From Calliphora vicina (lineage: Eukaryota > Arthropoda > Insecta > Diptera > Calliphoridae), in the NCBI RefSeq assembly GCF_958450345.1, contig NC_088780.1, positions 22,913,167 to 22,977,166 of the forward strand: a DNA stretch of 64,000 bases. The letters run 5' to 3'. A model generated the notes under the pieces. That model did no database searches. It saw only the letters and a list, made by a program, of their open reading frames with translations, and had not been told where the DNA came from. Of the stretch, positions 22,881-34,628 are shown in pieces; the stretch's first letter is position 1, and every line of letters starts with the position of its first letter. The translations under genes were made by a program, and so were the position numbers.

Positions 22881-23275
22881 AAATTTGCTATTGACAATTT
22901 GTTCTTATAACAACCAAACAACAGAGCCGATGAGTTTATTTTAATATCATCGGAGTAATCCTGTTTGAGTTGTCATTAGTTACGTGGAGAATTATCTAAC
23001 AAAATTTATAATTTTACTAAATTTTTTTTTAAAAAAAAATCTATCCATAGAAATATTTATCTTTTATTTTGAAACATTTGTACAATATAAATGTATGCAA
23101 AGTAAGGCTACACATGGATTTCGCCCAAAAAGAACTGCTCATCGTTTCAGACCAAAAACGAATCAAGCCAATATCGGATATTCTGTTCCAAAGTGAAGCG
23201 TATCCCAGAGTGAGCGTTCTGCTTCGAATGAGACAAATAGTAGTCGGACGTGGCAAGGTCTTAACGTTACAAAAA

Positions 23276-23325
23276 TTTGCACAAACTCAATATACCCTCC
23301 CAACTATGGTGTTGCTATAATGGTC
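23276..23325 (+). repeat. Family A terminal fragment
   Basis: TATACCCTCCCAACTATGG resembles the closing stem-loop of family A (compare 28234-28264), with AACGTTACAAA just upstream. It is a short relic. Confidence 0.45.
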
Positions 23326-23564
23326 ACCCCAATAAGGTAATATTATTTTCGCTATCATATCGTTCTCTTATTTACTGGTTTAATATTAATTTTGTTTTCA
23401 TCTTTCCTATGTTGTTTTCAAATTTTTAATTAAAATTGTTTTTCTGTTTGAATTTTTTTTTTAAATTTTTGTAGTTTTTTTATTTATTTGATTGGAAGTG
23501 AAATATTTGAAAACTATTATTATAATATCGCATGGTACAATCAGTTACCAGGTACAATAATTCG

Positions 23565-24695
23565 AGAGAGTTTAAAATGTTCACCCCTAAAACGTTAAAC
23601 TATGTAACTTGCTAAATGTTTTAAAAAAAGTTTTTTTTTAATAGAAAATGGTTATATCACCTTTTCGCCAAAAAATAGCAAAAATCTACTATATTTTTAA
23701 TTGAAACTCATTTATTTTTATAAATTGTTACGTTTTAACCTTTTCAAAGCGCTTTTTTATATCCTTTAAATAAACCGGATACTTTTGATTGCAGTTTGAA
23801 AATTGTAACAACTCTTTATTTATTTAAAATGTACAACAACCACAGTATTAAATAGTTACTCAATGTTTTTATACACGTTTATAAATTATCAGAGATACAA
23901 ACACTTTATAATGTACACGAATTCACTTTAAAAATACAGTACACTTTAAGGCACTCAGTTGATGTTTATTCGAATAGCGTCTCTGATAAAACTCACTAAC
24001 GACTGCAACCTCTGCCACTATTTATAACACTGCCATCTGCTCTCTAGATTGCTCTTTAACACTCTAGAGCTTTCTAATACATACGCTATCTGTGGTGTAC
24101 TTTCTACAATGTTCTTTAACTGAATATTCGAATATACGGTCGCAGAAAACAGCGTTGCCAACTTACGATCAATGGTCAACTGAAAGCTTTTATTCAATGT
24201 TAATAATACCCACAGATATGTTACAGTTTGCTATTACAGCACTGCTATTTGAAAGCATTATGCTACTTTTAAATCAGCCGTGTTAAAATCGTTATATTTG
24301 AATTCAAGTACAATTTCGTAACAATGTTTTTGATAATTTAGTTGTCTAACTAACAAAAATAAAATCGAGTCCATTTGGTCCAAAAGTACGCCGTATATTT
24401 TTAAAAAAGTGGACTTTTGAAATGCCTATATATCGGAAATTATAAGAGATAAATAGCACACGTAAGCATGTTTTTCAAGTGCTTTCCAAAAATATAAAAA
24501 TCTTTCAAATCGGAAGGGAAACAAAATGGCACGTGTTTAAAAATTGTACATGTCGAAGGTACCCTTGAGCCCCCATAGCGCCACCCCTGTAACATTTGTC
24601 GGGCCCATTTTAATAACTTAAACTTGAATGGTCCTTGGCTACGCTAACGTCAAATTGTTCCTCAGCCGTTTAGAAATGCCTGATTTATTTATTTG
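23565..24695 (+). repeat. Family B (Transib-like) copy B5, split by a solo LTR
   Basis: Pieces 23565-23725 and 24324-24695 are colinear with the right half of family B: GGTTATATCACCTTTTCGCC on the left, TTTAGTTGTCTAACTAAC and GAGCCCCCATAGCGCCACCC on the right. No terminal heptamer is kept. Confidence 0.6.
23726..24323 (-). mobile_element. Solo LTR of an LTR retrotransposon
   Basis: This 598-bp unit begins TGTTACG and ends CGTAACA, the TG...CA termini of LTRs. On the minus strand a TATA-like TTATAAATAG (24018-24027) precedes a likely start region. Downstream a polyadenylation signal AATAAATAAAG (23813-23825) marks the R/U5 side, so orientation is minus. It interrupts family B. The immediate flanks (TAAAT and ATGTT) do not form a clean duplication. 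The TGTTACG start suggests a Gypsy-group LTR. No internal gag/pol remains. Confidence 0.65.
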
Positions 24696-24699
24696 AGAG

Positions 24700-25070
24700 A
24701 GACTTCAAACTACATATAAAAAAATTGTTCCGAACAAAAAATATTTCAGAAACTCATGGGTGAATTCAGCTTTAGGGACCTATTATTGAATAGAAATTTG
24801 GACTACATATGAACCTGCAATTGAGTTGAAATTCACATCCATAATAAAAAATTGATTTTAAATTTATCAAAGGTTTATACAACTAATTTAAATCTTGTTT
24901 TATGTTTTAAAGTTTTTACGAAACATTAAGAAATCTGAGAATTTGGTGCAAGTTTGAACCGAAGTTTGTGTCATCTGTGTACATTTTCAAATACACATGT
25001 TTTACATGCGTCTTCTTATTAAAAAGTAAATTTATTTCAATATATATATTTCATATTTCAATTTAATTCA
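24700..25070. other. Unassigned stretch 3' of the host gene
   Basis: Nothing recognisable. It separates the family B copy from the gene's probable polyadenylation site. Confidence 0.35.
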
Positions 25071-25071
25071 A

Positions 25072-25077
25072 TTTATT
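25072..25077 (-). promoter_or_regulatory. Candidate polyadenylation signal AATAAA of the host gene
   Basis: AATAAA on the minus strand, about 100 bases past the stop codon. A second AATAAA lies immediately after the stop (25168-25173). Either could be used. Confidence 0.4.
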
Positions 25078-25173
25078 GTGTTTCACCCCAGTAAAATCAA
25101 TGATGTACGCCTACATTCAGCAGCCACCTGAAATAACTATATAGGGAAATGTAAGTTTGTATGTGGTTTTATT

Positions 25174-25909
25174 TTATATAATTTTGGTGCTCATAATCCA
25201 ATTTAAACGTTGACGTTCTTTACGCGTTAAACTGAAAAAATAACGTTGTGTATGGACAATTTCACAGCGACTATGTAGAGGCGGCCAAATAGTGGTGATG
25301 CATAAATGTCTGTTGTCGTCGACGCGTCGTCGTCATCGTCAATATTAAGGGTAAAATTGTGAAATATAAAAATAAATATTAAATTGTAATAAAATTTTCG
25401 GTTGAATTAAATACAAACCTATTTAAACGTGCTGCTTCGTAGCCAGTAGCCTGCTGGGCAATTAATTGTTCAATTTCATATTGAAAACGTTGTTCATACA
25501 GTTTTTTGTTGGCATTATAACGATTGCGGCATTTAATAATACTGGTGATGATGATGATGACGACGATGATGTATGGTTGAATGGATGGATGGATAGATGA
25601 ATAAAAATATTTTGATGAATAGTCGGTTTATTGTAGTGAGAAAGTTTTTAAATTTTTAAATACTTACTAAGGCAATTGAAATTTACTAAAACTCGGCTGT
25701 AGACTAACATCTCTGTCATCTGGATGTTCCAATTCTTTTTGGCAAATATTCTTTAAAATCCTTTTAAAATTTTCCTGTCTTTCTTCCTCTTCTCTTAGTT
25801 TTTGTTGCGCTGCTAATTCTTCTAATGTTTTTTGACTCCTGCGTGCGTAGGATGAATGTCTACGCTGCTGGTCATTTACAGATGGTCGAGTTTCTTCAGG
25901 CGTAGTCAT
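25174..25909 (-). CDS. Three-exon protein-coding gene, uncharacterised 166-aa protein
   Basis: On the minus strand, exon 1 is 25909-25668 (ATG at 25909), exon 2 is 25541-25419 and exon 3 is 25309-25174. The introns are GTAAGT...CACCAG and GTTTGT...CAACAG. The exons (242, 123 and 136 bp) sum to 501 bp, giving 166 codons plus a TAA, with phases matching at both junctions. The N-terminal half is basic then strongly helical (SQKTLEELAAQQKLREEEER, probable coiled coil at about residues 26-50). Exon 2 adds RNRYNANKKLYEQRFQYEIE and QLIAQQATGY. Exon 3 is basic (LTRKERQRLNWIMS). There is no signal peptide or membrane segment. I do not recognise the family with confidence. The LYE...YE.EQL pattern loosely recalls small axonemal proteins such as CFAP141, which is a guess. 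An alternative ending by read-through of intron 2 is possible. Confidence 0.65.
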
Positions 25910-27305
25910 AATTTATTTTTTTATTATAAAAAGTAAAAATATTTGCAGGGAAAAAATGTGAAAACAACTCAGAAACAATATTAATTTTCATAAAAATTCT
26001 GTCAGAGTTGGTTAAATATTTATGAAGTTGTTTGCACTTGAAAATGTTAATTTCCCTTAGCATACAATAGGTCTGTTCAATATTTAAAAATTTTTACGAA
26101 TTGTTACTAAAAAAGCGTTAAGTTACTCTATAATCTAGCAAGAAAAATTAAAAACGTGTTAGAGCTTTGCAAACCTTTAACACCATCCATCTAAACTTAA
26201 TTAGAATTACTGAAACTATGCGGGTAAAAAACTAAAAATTCCATATTTAGTGTTTGTTATGCGGACTTGGAACTTGTGGTATCCATTCATATATTTGATA
26301 TTCTTATTTTTACATTATGGTCTATTACATATGTAGATGACAACTAGATAGATAACTGAGAGACAAAATCCTAAGCCTGTTCATGGTAGAACCAACCAGG
26401 TACAATTATAAGGGAGAGTTGTCAATGTTTAACCCCAACAACTAATTTCCCGGAAACCCGGGAACTCCCGCCTAGAATGTAGACTTCGTAAAAAATCTAA
26501 AAAAATGTCTTTGTATTTGTAATGTAATTGGAAAAATCCAATAAAAATTTAATGTAAAGAGATAAACTGATAGGATTTCTAATTTTGGTTGTATACAAAA
26601 CTCCACATCACCATTTATTTGTATCGGAATGGCTTCAATTTCCATTAGATTTTGTTCCACCTTCATTAGATTCCAATTAATTCAGTTAATTCGCAAAACA
26701 TAAAGATTTTATTTTTTTTTAATTTTGAGTTGTCAATGTTTTGCTTAAATTAAAAAAATAAGTAAAGATGTTAATTAAAAATTGAAGAAAACCAAATAAA
26801 ATTCCACGAAATTTTTTTTTATCCCAAAAATTTTCATTTTCCTCATTTTGAAAAAGCTAAATACTAAAATGATTCTGAACTGTCACAAGTTTTTGGAATA
26901 ATTTGAATAATGAACTTCTTATTGGTCTATAAGGTTTAAATCATTTTTGTTGTATGAATCTTCTGCATTTGTTTTGGAGCTTTAAACATTTTTAAGGTAA
27001 AAGTCAAGTTAAAAAAACATCCTATAAAACTAACCCGCAGTAACACGAAGCCTGGTTATATTTTAACTAATAGTTATACTGACAGTTTCCATACAAAAAT
27101 AATTTTAACCGACTGTATAACTATTAGTTAAGGCATAACCAGAATTCGTGTTAATGGGGGTAGAAAACTGGTCTATCTTATGTTTTTTATATGGCAAATT
27201 ATTTAGAAAATTCATAGAAACATACTTTTCTATGAATTTCTATGTTAGGTAAATTGTCTGCGAGATGCTAAATTTTCCCTAATTAATTTGCCAACTGCAA
27301 AAATT
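25910..27305. other. Upstream flank of the host gene, otherwise unassigned
   Basis: AT-rich. It would contain the promoter of the minus-strand gene, but no TATA or initiator can be chosen with confidence. Around 27050-27160 there is a diverged inverted pair (AGCCTGGTTATATTTTAAC and its counterpart near 27120-27150), a possible small foldback element. Confidence 0.3.
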
Positions 27306-27309
27306 AAAA

Positions 27310-27540
27310 CAAATTTTGAAATTTGTTATCAGTAATCCCGCAATTCAATAAAAAAAATTGGAAAAATCTCAAAAATGGAGTTTTTAGTGTTTTGGCCATA
27401 ATGTCCATACCACAGGCGGGGTTATCAGAACTCTCCACAAGGTAATTAAGATTATATTGGGCCATCTAAAATGGGTTACTTTATTTTGATATCGAATATG
27501 CGATTTGAGAATTTTTGGCCTAAAAGTGAAATTTAAATAA
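27310..27540 (+). repeat. Family G dispersed repeat, copy 1
   Basis: Shares an ordered series of blocks with 48805-49070: CAAATTTTGAAATTTGTTA, ATGTCCATACCACAGGCGGG, TTATCAGAACTCTCC, GGCCATCTAAAATGGG and TCGAATATGCGATTTGAG. It is non-coding and of unknown class. Confidence 0.6.
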
Positions 27541-28264
27541 AAACAAGTAAGAAAGTATATAATACCCTACACTAAGTAAAAGAGCAAAACAAATTTTTCT
27601 TTTAAAATTTCAATAATTTATATTTTTGAGTGATTTTCGGAAGTGGGGTTATATGAGGGCTATGACCAATTATGGATCACCATGAAATTAGGTCGTGTGA
27701 TTTATGTCTATATTAAAGTTAACTATGTTGAATTTTGTGTGTTTACCAACATTTTTAAGCGATTTATGCACGTTAAAGTGATTTTCGGAAGCGGGTCTAT
27801 AGTGGAGCTATGACTAATTATGGACCGATCGTAACAAAATTTGGTGACATGAATTTTGTGTATATAAGACTTATTTGGAGCGGAATTTGTGGAGATACAT
27901 ATATAAATTAAACATTTATGACCGATAAAGTCCAATTTCGGGAGGACACTTGTATGGGGGCTAGGAGAAATAGTGGACCGAGTTTCAATAGGCTTGGTCC
28001 TTGAGCCGAAAAAATAATATGTACCAAATTTGATCGAAATACCTTCAAAATTGCGACCTGTACTCTGCGCACAAGGTTTACATGGACAGCCAGCCATCCG
28101 ACCAGACGGACGGACGGACGGACGGACATCGCTTAATCGACTCAGAAAGTGATTCTAAGTCGATCGGTATACTTTAAGGTGGGTGTTAGACTAATATTTT
28201 TGGGCGTTACAAACATCTGCACAAACGCATAATACCCTCTCCACTATGGTGGTGTAGGGTATAA
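27541..28264 (+). repeat. Family A dispersed repeat, copy A2
   Basis: A near full-length family A copy. It has AAAACAAGTAAGAAAG, TATAATACCCTACACTAAG, and alternating blocks of GTGATTTTCGGAAG and ATTATGGACCGATCG. These are followed by GCGCACAAGGTTTACATGG and a GACGGACGGACGGAC run (28107-28125). It closes with TTAATCGACTCAGAAAG and the stem-loop ACCCTCTCCACTATGGTGG...GGTATA. The opening GGTCGG palindrome is missing. Minus-strand frames across it are chance. Confidence 0.8.
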
Positions 28265-28294
28265 ATAGACGTTTTTATACCCTACACCACCATA

Positions 28295-29534
28295 TAGGGT
28301 ATTCATTCGACTAATGATCGTTCGATTAATCGAATAATTTCTTACGAATAATTATTCGAACAATTTAAAAATGGCCATTTTCGAATAACGAATAATTCGA
28401 ACAATTTTATGTAGAATAATCGAATAAAACGAATAAATGTTCATATATAAATTTATTAAATTGCTTAAAATTTTCCTTATTTTCAAATTTAAATAAGTAA
28501 TAATGACTCATAAAAATTGTATTGTTTCTGAAATTCGACAAATAAATAAAGACAAAGGGACTTTCGATCACTGTAGATGAGTGTTCCGATAGCTCCTTCT
28601 ATAAATATATACAAATCTTTCAAAATTTTTAACTTAGCATTTGAACCAATGAAAATAAAAGGTACGGAATAAAATATTTGTAATTTAGCTGGCGAAACAT
28701 TAGAAGAATCGCAATTAATAATCAAAATATTAACTTAGATTAAAGTGGAGTTGAATGTGATGGAGAATGTGATTTTGAAACGGTCGTCGAAAGTGATATT
28801 GAGGATGACATTTATAATGATTACATTGAAATAGATGAAGGCCATGATCTTAAAATATATGTATAGAAGTGATGTTATTAACTGTGTTGCAAAATATTTA
28901 ACAAATCGAATGATAAATGATATCAAACTTTGGTAATTGTGTGTAATTCCCCAAGACCACTTTATTAAGGAAAGATTCGGCAACGTTGATAGAGCTTGAG
29001 AGTATAATACAATTTGTTATAAATAATTTAGAAATAGTGAATAATTAATTTACTAAAGAATTAGTTACACAATTTAAAACCCGAATTAATGAACGACATA
29101 AAAAGTTCTTAATACGTTTATATTGTATTTGAATTCAGGATCATGTTCAACTAGCTCAAATTTTTAAAAGCATAGCTCCAAAACTGAAACTATTATGTTT
29201 GCTAGCCAATTGTTTTGTAGATTGTTGGGAAGGGAATCTGATCAGAATATTTCTGTTGAAAATTTAATGATGTACTTTGTTTTCGAATGTTTTTTAACAT
29301 TATCAATACTTGAATTGTTAACTTTAACGTTATTTTTTGTTTTTCTTTAACAATAAAATATTAAAAAACCGACATCAAAAGTTCATTATCTACTTTTTTA
29401 AAAAAATTTAAATTATTCGAATAATTCGATTAATTTTAAACGTGTAATCGAATTATTCGAACAAGTTAAAATCTCTTATTCGAATTATTCGTTTTATTCG
29501 AACAAGAGAAAAATCGAATAATTCGAATACCCTA
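28295..29534 (+). mobile_element. hAT transposon, degenerate, with perfect 8-bp TSD
   Basis: This 1240-bp element has ends TAGGGTATTC and GAATACCCTA and is flanked by CCACCATA on both sides (28287-28294 and 29535-29542). It is inserted in a family A copy, whose intact form confirms the empty site. Both subterminal regions are packed with short palindromic motifs of the ATTCGAATAATTCG type. Inside is a ruined transposase (28500-29250). Confidence 0.9.
28500..29250 (+). pseudogene. hAT transposase remnant
   Basis: In broken frames one reads LSITVDECSDSSYKYIQIF near 28557-28612, resembling the hAT catalytic segment around the first conserved Asp (T-x-D-x-W/C-S). KELVTQFKTRINERHKKFL follows near 29055-29110, comparable with the helical region before the hAT dimerisation domain. 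Many stops are present, including within the core, so it is certainly inactive. The match is by pattern recognition only. Confidence 0.5.
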
Positions 29535-29829
29535 CCACCATAGTGTCCGTTCATCCGTCTGGCTGGTTGTTTGGTTGGCTGTCCATGTAAACCTTGTGCG
29601 CAAAGTACAGGTCGCAATTTTGAAGATATTTAGTGATCGGTCCTTAATTGGTCATAGCTCCCACATATAGGCATATATGCTCTACAGAAAAATGTGATAA
29701 AAATCCGCGTCTTTTGGTGCGTTGAACCACCACAAGGAACCGAAAAACGTTGAATCACGCTAAAACCGAAAAACAAATGATGTGACCTGGTCACAAACGA
29801 TCTCTAATATACATACATATGTATTTTTT

Positions 29830-30001
29830 TTGAAATCAGAAACAACGAAAAAATATGATCGTTTTATAACTTTAATATACCCGAAGTGTCCTACTTTGTT
29901 CCCAAAGCGCCCCTGGTAGGCCCATGTTTTATAAATTCAAAACCTGACAAATTTCATTCAAAACGAACTAACCGTTTAGCAGTTTATGATTTATATCCCC
30001 C
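29830..30001 (+). repeat. Family J dispersed repeat, copy 1
   Basis: Shares blocks with 50955-51150 (ATGATCGTTTTATAACTTTA against CAGATCGTTTTAACAATTTT, then GTGTCCTA, GGCCC and AAACCG/AACCG). At both loci it directly precedes a reverse family A copy. The interval 29666-29829 is unassigned. Confidence 0.45.
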
Positions 30002-30642
30002 TTTTTATACCCTACACCACCATAGTGGGGAGTGTATAATGCGTGTGTGCAGATGTGTGTAACTCCCATTTTTTTTTTATTGGTCTAACACCCACCTTAA
30101 AGTATACCGATCGACTTAGAATCACTCTTAGTCGATTAAACGATGTCCGTCCGTCCGTCTGGCTGTCCATGTAAACCTTGTGCGCAGAGTACATATAATT
30201 TGTTCGGCCCAAGGACGAAGCCTATTGAAACTGGCTGACATCGGTCCATTATTTCACATAGCCCCCATACAAATGTCCTCTCGAAATTGGACTTTATCGG
30301 TCATAAATATTTAATTTATATATGTATCTACACAAATTTCGCTCCAAATAAGTTTTATATATACAAAATGCATGTCACCAAATTTTGTTACGATCGGTCC
30401 ATAATTAGGCATAGCTCCCATATAGACCCGCTTCCGAAAATCACTTTAGCGTGCTTAAATCACTTAAAAATGTTGGTACATACACAAAATTCAACATAAA
30501 TAACTCTTATATAGAGATAAATCACACGACCTATTGGTCATAGCTCCCATATAAGGCCCACTTCCGAAAATCACTCACGAATATAAATTATTGATATTTT
30601 AAAAGAAAAATATTTTTACTCATTTACTTGGTGTAGGGTATT
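30002..30642 (-). repeat. Family A dispersed repeat, copy A4
   Basis: Reverse copy opening with TTTTTATACCCTACACCACC and ATAGTGGGGAG, then the TGTCCGTCCGTCCGTCTGG module near 30144, and ending CATTTACTTGGTGTAGGG. A deletion of about 50 bp removes part of the block after GCGCAGAGTACA (30190). The + strand frame at 30287 is fortuitous. Confidence 0.8.
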
Positions 30643-30649
30643 ATTATAA

Positions 30650-32384
30650 ATTTAGTTTTATTTTATTTGATGCTGTTTGATCTTACAAAACATTTGTAAG
30701 AGTAAACACATCAAACAAATTTGTCCTAAAAAAAGTGGTTACGCTTTTTTGGGCAAATATTTGCCGTGTGTTTTATTTTCTTATAATTTTCTTTTGTTTG
30801 ACGTAATGTATAATTGTATTTGTTAAAGGAACATTTTATGGATCTATTGAATCTGTTTTTTAAAATTTATTGAAACTAAGATGCATAAGCTCTACTAAGA
30901 CTAATATTGTAAAAATTGGATGAACGTTTAAAAGTTATAAACAATTCAAATTGAGCGATTTTGCACAATTCTTACATACATTTTCAAATTGTATATGACC
31001 GTAAGGAACCTGTGAACCAAGTTTCAACAAACGCGAGACGGGTAAGTTCAGGTGTTTATTTCCTACCTATAAAGTTATAGGGATATAATTACTTTGCTTC
31101 TATATTTTTTTCGTTTTTTTATATTGTAACATCCTTACTGTTCTTTAAATATTTTACTCCCATGTTTGTTTAAAGTGGCTCTTATGCAAGCAAACATACA
31201 GATATTTTCCGGCCCGAAATTTTTCATTTATTATAATTAATTTGGCTGCTGTGGTCTGCAATAAACAAATTTAAAATCTCATTATCACATGTATCATACA
31301 TTTTACCATTTTGTTTACACATCACCAGCTTTTCATGCAATTACAAAAAAACTTTTCCAAATAATTTTCCTTTTGAATTGCACTTGTGAGAAGACTTTAT
31401 TTATTGAATGAATATGTTTGACATGTTAAAGTGTTAATAATTTTTCACAATTACCCTTGAGTGGCTGAAATATAAAAACGATTATTATTATTATTATAAT
31501 TTAGCTTTAAGTAAAAGTGATAATGACTGTAATTTTCTTTAGATTTAAAGTTCATTAAATATTCAGTTGTTTAATGTGTAAAAAAAAATCGTTTTACCAA
31601 TAATCTGCAGGGGAAGTAGGTAAATATGTATAACAATTTTGTTGGCATTTGTTGTTTAAATAGTACAGGATATTGCTGACAATGTGGCTGTTGTGTTCTA
31701 TAGGCAAATAATGTATTTAAATACAGGAAATTGTCATCAAAATATAATTTTATGTATGCAAGAAGATAAGATTGTAATTGAATGATTGTATTTCAATTTA
31801 ATATATAAAATGAAGTAAATTAAAAACAAGTGATGCTAAGTGCAAGTGAAAAGGGTTTTGAAATAATGTTCTAAGATATTCACACTACCTCTGGCCTAAT
31901 TTCAAAACCTGTTAGTTCTGGTTACTAGAACCAATAGTCCTATAATCTCAACTATTTGAACATCAGTCTTATGCTATTGTTCTTATACATAGCTATCAGT
32001 AATTCATCTTATCAGGCTTTAAATTTGTTAAACATGTGGCCTGCTTTGGGTAAAGAAAATTTGCTTAATACCCACAAACAACAAAGTTTTGTGCCATGCT
32101 GCCAGCTCCTGCATCTCTATTGTTTTCAGTGAATATAATTAAATAACACTCAAACTACACCTAACAATTATAATTTTCTTAGAACAATAAATATGAAAAC
32201 ACCCACAACAAACTTGACCAGCTGCTGACTTACTTGAGTTTTCGTAAACTGTAATTCAAATCTTAATCAAGGTTTTTGGCCAAATCAAGAGCCAAAGCAA
32301 TTTAAATAGAGCACTAAACTGAAAACACTACAACATATTCATATTTAATATTTATCAACATATGTATAAAGTACATTGTACATA
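30650..32384. other. Unassigned AT-rich stretch
   Basis: The longest stretch without any recognised element or gene. It could be unique intergenic DNA. Small local inverted sequences exist, but no boundaries or duplications could be supported. Confidence 0.35.
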
Positions 32385-32756
32385 CCCTGCAGGAAATGTC
32401 AATAGTGAAACTGTGCTGACTTACTATTGACACAGTCACCAGTATTATTGACTTATTATACCCTAGGCAATGCTATTTACTATAGAAATTTAAAATGTGC
32501 GTATCATTAAAAATCTATTACTGACATTAGTACCATATTGGATCCAGAGACTCACTAGTACATTTTAGTAATTCTAGCCAACACTTTTGGTACTTTTCTG
32601 AAATAGATACGATAATGAATTATGTTAACAATTGACAATTTATTTAAAAAAAAATTAAAATACAAAATCGTACAAATTGTTGTTGACAAAATCGACAAAA
32701 AGCCACCAAAATAGTCGACAAAACTGGTGACACTTGTCCCCAGGTTTCCTTCAGGG
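32385..32756. mobile_element. MITE with CCCTGCAGGAAA-type ends, TA-flanked
   Basis: This 372-bp unit starts CCCTGCAGGAAATG and ends TTTCCTTCAGGG (reverse complement CCCTGAAGGAAA), with TA on both sides. Ends resemble 62975-63612. It is non-coding. Confidence 0.55.
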
Positions 32757-33755
32757 TATTTATGGAACTATATATACTGTATTATAATATATTTAAACAT
32801 ATTTACATATAAAAATATGTATAATTAGTAGTGTGGTCCATATTTTACGCTTTTTGGACTTTCGTTGCATCCAAAGTTTTAAATTGCTTTTCATCATCTA
32901 AAAAACCAAATGCATATTTTATTTGAAGTAACGAATATTGAACAAACAGCCGTTTCAAATGAGTTTAGCATTTCACTTACCCATAGATGTTTAAATATAC
33001 AAATATTCCGACATCGATTGCCCATTATAACTGATCACGGGGATGGGGTCTTTCAAAGAGGTGCACTTGTGCGTAAAGCTCTCACCCACTTCTGATTTAA
33101 TACCAATTATCCCATAGAAATTTCTAGGAAAACCCATTGGATGTCTGATGCCACCTGGAACCTCTTGTTTGAAAGAAAAGCCCCATCAATATGTCAAAAT
33201 AAAATATTTTTCTGATATAGAGGTTATATGGGAAGAAAAACACAATTTCAACATGATATTAATTACACGGTGCTACGATGGAAAAAAACTTGGAAAACGA
33301 CCTAGTGTTCTAGGGCTTGCCGAGTACATTAGAAATTGTTAGAATTAGAAATTTGAGAAACACCCTCAAATTCAGAAGTTATTCTGAAAAAACCGTTTTC
33401 AGTTATGTCCGTAAACTTATCGATCTGTAACTCACTCAGACTCTGTCCGATTAAAAAGTTTTAAACGGGGTTAAAAAGAAGACTGATCACGCTTTAAAAG
33501 TGCATTTATTGATACATTTGTTAGTTATAAGTATTGTTTTTGTTAAGAATATCTAAAAGAAAAACTAAATTTATCAACTTTTTTAATTTTAATTGCTTTT
33601 CATTGCTTATTTTGATATGGAAGCTTATAAAAATTTATATCAATGTTTCAAGGAAATTTAGTTCTTAACAATCCATCGTTTTAATTATTCAAATTGGATG
33701 AAAATTATAAAAGTTATTTAACTTTTCATTAACACCTTTTTTAGTATTTTCTCCC
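32757..33755. other. Mostly unassigned; family F fragment at 33330-33480
   Basis: The block with ACACCCTCAAATTCAGAAG and AACCGTTTT near 33350-33400 is related, in reverse, to 36490-36570 and 61495-61535. The rest is unrecognised. Confidence 0.35.
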
Positions 33756-34445
33756 CCGGTCGGTCAAGCCCGACCATATAATACCCTACACCAAGTAAAT
33801 GAGTAAAAATATTTTTCTTCTAAAATATCAATAATTTATATTCGTGAGTGATTTTCGGAAGTGGGCCTTATATGGGAGCTATGACCAATTATGGACCGAT
33901 CACCATGAAATTAGGTCGTTTAATTTATGTCTATATGAAAGTTATTTATGTTAAATTTTGTGTATATACCAACATTTTTAAGCGATTTATGCACGTTAAA
34001 GTGATTTTCGGAAACGGTTATGGGAGCTATGACTAATTATGGACCGATCGTAACAAAAATTGGTGACATGAATTTTGTATATATAAAACTTATTTGGAGC
34101 GAAATTTGTGTATATACATAGATAAATTAAACATTTATGACCGATAAAGTCCAATTTCGAGGGGACATTTGAACCGATTTGAACCAGTTTCAATAGGCTT
34201 GGTCCTTGGACCGAAGAAGTAATATGTACCAAATTTTATCGAAATATCTTCAAAATTGCGACCTGTACTATGCGCACAAGGTTTACATGGACAGCCAGAC
34301 GGACGGACATCGTTTAATCGACTCAGAAAGTGATTCTAAGTCGATCGGTATACTTTAAGGTGGGTGTTAGACTAATATTTTTGGGCGTTACAAACATCTG
34401 CACAAACGCATAATACCCTCCCCACTATGGTGGTGTAGGTTATAA
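33756..34445 (+). repeat. Family A dispersed repeat, copy A5
   Basis: Begins with the palindrome GGTCGGTCAAGCCCGACC, then ATATAATACCCTACACC. It carries the full body, a short GACGGACGGACAT module near 34298, TTTAATCGACTCAGAAAG, and the closing ACCCTCCCCACTATGG stem-loop. Confidence 0.85.
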
Positions 34446-34628
34446 AATAAAAAAACAAAAACTATGCAAAAAAAAAAATTTTAATTTACAAGGTAAATTT
34501 TGTGGAACTTTTTTGGAAAAAGTTTAAAAAAGTTTTGCAAGTATATACCGATTTTAATATGTAATGTCACATTTTTGTCTATATAAAATTGTCTTTAAAA
34601 AACTTTGCAAAGAAAAATAGGTTCTCAT

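Larger units (their letters stand above)
28274..29665 (-). repeat. Family A copy A3, split by a hAT element
   Basis: Pieces 28274-28294 and 29535-29665 join to restore TATACCCTACACCACCATAG, then TGTCCGTTCATCCGTCTGG and the AACCTTGTGCGCA block. It is truncated near 29665, after GGTCATAGCTCCCACAT. Confidence 0.75.

Noticed and set aside
24092..24286. 64-codon + strand frame
   Set aside because: It falls within the solo LTR, antisense to its transcription signals.
26472..26666. 64-codon minus-strand frame upstream of the host gene as an additional exon
   Set aside because: No plausible donor/acceptor pair links it to exon 1, which has its own start codon.
30287..30499. 70-codon frame resembling those at 27723, 33996 and 61505
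   Set aside because: The similarity arises because all are the same non-coding family A DNA; the frames are not preserved between copies.
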